In this document: positions 23,293 through 25,064 of the stretch, one piece after another
Position numbering within the stretch: the stretch's first letter is position 1
How the letters are laid out: the number at the start of each line of letters is the position of its first letter
From: Bacilli bacterium
GTDB lineage: Bacteria; Bacillota_I; Bacilli_A; RF39; UBA660
Length of the DNA: 25,064 nt
Assembly (NCBI GenBank): GCA_022793145.1
Contig: JAAWCI010000013.1
Span: 1 to 25,064, forward strand
Reading direction: 5' to 3'
Program-made: the position numbers and the translations under genes
The notes under the pieces: generated by a model
Seen by the model: only the letters and a program-made list of their open reading frames with translations
What the model was told of the DNA's origin: nothing
Databases searched by the model: none

Positions 23293-24112
23293 CTTCTGCT
23301 TCCTCCTTTATTTCCTTTGTTCCATCACAATATGTGATACTTATTTTTCCTTTTTCATTTAACGATAATTCCCTTACAATTCTCTTTTGTAATAAGTTAT
23401 CTTCATAGCATTTTATTAGTAAGTCATTGTAATAAAAAATAGTAACATGATAGAACAAGCCTTCCAAAATTCTTACAAACTTAAATTTGGAATTTTTTGA
23501 CATTTGTTCTGTCATTTCTTTTACTTTTAAACTTTCACTTGTTTCATCTCTAAAAATAATGGTTGAATAACCTTTATCTTCATAGTCCACTTGAATTTGT
23601 AAAAGATCGTCTAAATTAAATATTGTATTCATTGATTTCTTTAATCTAATCGTAATACCATGAACTTCACAAAATATTTTTATCTTATCAAAATCTCTAT
23701 CTACTAAGTTATCTACTGAAATTTCTAGATTATGAATAACGCCATAATTATAAATATGTTCTAATATAGGTTTGCCTTTTATTTCATTTAATAACATTTT
23801 TCCAGTTGTTAAAAAGCTTCGTATCATAAAATGATATTTTTGAAGCAATTCTAAAACTGGGAAAATGGAAGAAGTTAAGTTTGGCGCTACTATGATAATA
23901 GCTGGTTTTAATTCTTTTAATTCTAACAAAACGCTTTCTAATTTATCTAAATAATCTTTTTCTAATTTTTCTCTTATATATAAAGTTAAAGGAAAATTAC
24001 TATAAAACTGATATAGGTTTCCAAATAAATCAGATTCTTTAATATGATAAACTTCTACATTATGTGTTTCTTTTCTTTCTTCTAATGAAGGAGAGAACTT
24101 AATCGTATTCAT
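23285..24112 (-). CDS. Degenerate radical SAM paralogue without cluster cysteines
   Basis: This 275-aa protein aligns by eye along its length with the downstream radical SAM protein. YLDKLESVLLELKELKPAII matches YLKRLDEVLTILEPLNLSVS, SFLTTGKMLLNEIKGKPILEH matches TITTNGSGLLDKMDGITILDH, and VRILEGLFYHVTIFYYNDLL matches KNILGYYYYVEIYNYHNVVV. The segment that carries CxxxCxxC in the partner is missing, and GGEP is replaced by PNLT. It therefore cannot hold the usual [4Fe-4S] cluster and is probably a partner or substrate-recognition subunit. Flanking genes touch it on both sides (TAAAATG and ATGAATGA), which argues that it is translated and kept, not decaying. Confidence 0.75.
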   Translation of the reverse strand: MNTIKFSPSLEERKETHNVEVYHIKESDLFGNLYQFYSNFPLTLYIREKLEKDYLDKLESVLLELKELKPAIIIVAPNLTSSIFPVLELLQKYHFMIRSFLTTGKMLLNEIKGKPILEHIYNYGVIHNLEISVDNLVDRDFDKIKIFCEVHGITIRLKKSMNTIFNLDDLLQIQVDYEDKGYSTIIFRDETSESLKVKEMTEQMSKNSKFKFVRILEGLFYHVTIFYYNDLLIKCYEDNLLQKRIVRELSLNEKGKISITYCDGTKEIKEEAEDE

Positions 24113-24113
24113 T

Positions 24114-24779
24114 TTATGCTAACTCCTTTTCATAATCACTGCGTGCCAACAAATCTTTGTCAAAACATTTTCCATCACAGCTATATAAAAACCAGTCATC
24201 AATATTCTGAACAATTATAGGAAGATCATATTCTGTTTCATTTTCATATTTTCCATATCTTTGTAAATAAAAGATATTAGAGATTTTATCTAATTTCATT
24301 TGAATCACTTTTTCTCGTAGCCACTCATCTTCTTTTCTTAATCGCACATTCAAATGAATTTGAAAACCATCAATAAATTCAGTTGCCAAATAATAATCTT
24401 GCGCTTTTTCTAAGCATTCTTTATCCATACGATAAAGCCAATAATTGATACTCATTTTAATTGTAATTGGAACACCATAATATTTATGAAAATCAACCAA
24501 TCGTTTCAAATGTTCTGATAACAAAATGCCATTTGTTAAAATCAGAATTTTTTTACAACGTCCTGTTGATCTAGCATATTCCATAAATAAATATAAGTCA
24601 GGATGCATAAGTGGTTCTCCACCTTCTAATTGTAATTCAAAATCATCACTTTTATCATCTATAATATTTTGAAATTCCTTGATTGTCATAAATCTGTTTT
24701 TTGTTGAATCTGACCACATACAACAAAACTCACAATTAGCATTACACTTATTTGTAATATTGATATAATATCTTATCAT
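24114..24779 (-). CDS. Short radical SAM protein
   Basis: This 221-aa protein has C12-x3-C16-x2-C19 (NKCNANCEFCC), LEGGEPLMHPDL at 51-62 and ILTNGILL at 80-87, and two C-terminal cysteines C201 and C205 (SCDGKC). It is shorter than most radical SAM enzymes, with no full SPASM domain. It is the first gene of the four-gene operon, behind AAAGGAGAGG and a perfect TTGACA-17-TATAAT promoter. The substrate is unknown. Confidence 0.9.
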   Translation of the reverse strand: MIRYYINITNKCNANCEFCCMWSDSTKNRFMTIKEFQNIIDDKSDDFELQLEGGEPLMHPDLYLFMEYARSTGRCKKILILTNGILLSEHLKRLVDFHKYYGVPITIKMSINYWLYRMDKECLEKAQDYYLATEFIDGFQIHLNVRLRKEDEWLREKVIQMKLDKISNIFYLQRYGKYENETEYDLPIIVQNIDDWFLYSCDGKCFDKDLLARSDYEKELA

Positions 24780-24803
24780 AGTACCTCTCCTTTTGTTAAA
24801 AAC

Positions 24804-24832
24804 ATTATATATATAACACCACTTTTTGTCAA
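24804..24832 (-). promoter_or_regulatory. Consensus promoter of the second radical SAM operon
   Basis: Minus strand TTGACA (24832-24827), exactly 17 bases, TATAAT (24809-24804). Both hexamers are perfect, so strong vegetative transcription is expected unless a repressor acts. Confidence 0.85.
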
Positions 24833-24880
24833 TATGTTTTTAACAAATTATACATTTCAAAAGATGTGATTTTCCAACAA

Positions 24881-24908
24881 AAAAACTGTTGTATAATTTA
24901 TCAACAGT
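24881..24908 (-). terminator. Intrinsic terminator of a transcript entering from the right
   Basis: Minus strand ACTGTTG, ten-base loop, CAACAGT followed by seven T. It ends whatever is transcribed from beyond 25064 on the minus strand. Confidence 0.75.
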
Positions 24909-25064
24909 AAAAAGGCTTAGTCGCCTTTATAAATATATATAAGTAGCCCCCAATATTAGAATAGAAATAGAAATGAAGTTAAATATCGAGGGCTGCTTCT
25001 AAACACATATATAAGATTGATAGATTCTTTAGAACATGTCTATCTTACTATGTGGTTAGACATT
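24909..25064 (-). ncRNA. Structured non-coding RNA or 3' UTR, partial, unidentified
   Basis: No ORF of note is seen here. Read on the minus strand, three stem-loops stand in a row before the terminator at 24881-24908. The first pairs CACATAGTAAGAT with ATCTTATATATGTG (25054-25042 with 25017-25004). The second pairs AAGCAGCCCTCGATATT with AATATTGGGGGCTACTT (24998-24981 with 24957-24941, some G-U pairs). The third pairs AAAGGC with GCCTTT (24928-24923 with 24916-24911). This density of stems is more than expected in AT-rich spacer. I do not recognise the family; it is not tmRNA, RNase P RNA or a T-box by their key motifs. The 5' end lies outside. Confidence 0.35.

Overview
The window is AT-rich DNA with tightly packed, almost entirely minus-strand genes, AGGAGG-type ribosome sites, TTGACA/TATAAT promoters, LysM and sortase surface proteins and a desulfoferrodoxin. 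This points to an anaerobic, wall-bearing, low-GC Bacillota, probably a gut Bacilli/Clostridia lineage; the genus cannot be told from the sequence. TGA is used as a stop (several ATGA overlaps), so the standard bacterial code applies.

Layout from left to right. (1) 1-4546: the 5' part of an AgrC-like membrane sensor gene, its LytTR response regulator, a PMCA-type Ca2+-ATPase and an unrecognised 144-aa protein. (2) 4592-6770: a DUF6119/TIGR04141-like protein and an orphan transposase-type HTH protein, each with its own promoter. (3) 6824-10096: a thioester/Cna-B surface protein with an LPNTS sorting signal coupled to its own sortase, a DUF4358-like lipoprotein and a superoxide reductase. (4) 10158-11708: a complete insertion sequence with 19-bp inverted repeats and a 9-bp target duplication, inserted in the hairpin of an intrinsic terminator. 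(5) 11716-13860: two peptidoglycan hydrolases.

(6) 13959-19727: the most interesting region. It is a seven-gene, almost gapless operon: cobalamin-type radical SAM protein, small P-loop kinase, SPASM-type radical SAM enzyme, DUF3419/BtaA-like SAM enzyme, a 136-aa protein with a charged helical body and a Ser/Gly/Tyr/Glu/Arg tail, an ATP-grasp ligase and a methyltransferase. The order and composition suggest a ribosomally made, post-translationally modified peptide (RiPP) pathway with the 136-aa protein as substrate. This is inference; I do not recognise a described class.

(7) 19867-20567, plus strand: a nucleoside deoxyribosyltransferase-like gene broken by a +1 frameshift, then a short promoter-ORF-terminator unit encoding a 22-aa membrane peptide, faced by a convergent minus-strand promoter (possible type I toxin-antitoxin layout). 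(8) 20641-21631: a PNPOx-like protein and RdgB/HAM1. (9) 21719-24779: a second radical SAM operon from a consensus promoter: two radical SAM proteins flanking a paralogue that has lost the cluster-binding cysteines, then another small P-loop kinase. (10) 24881-25064: stem-loops ending in an intrinsic terminator on the minus strand, probably the 3' part of an RNA or transcript that begins beyond the window.
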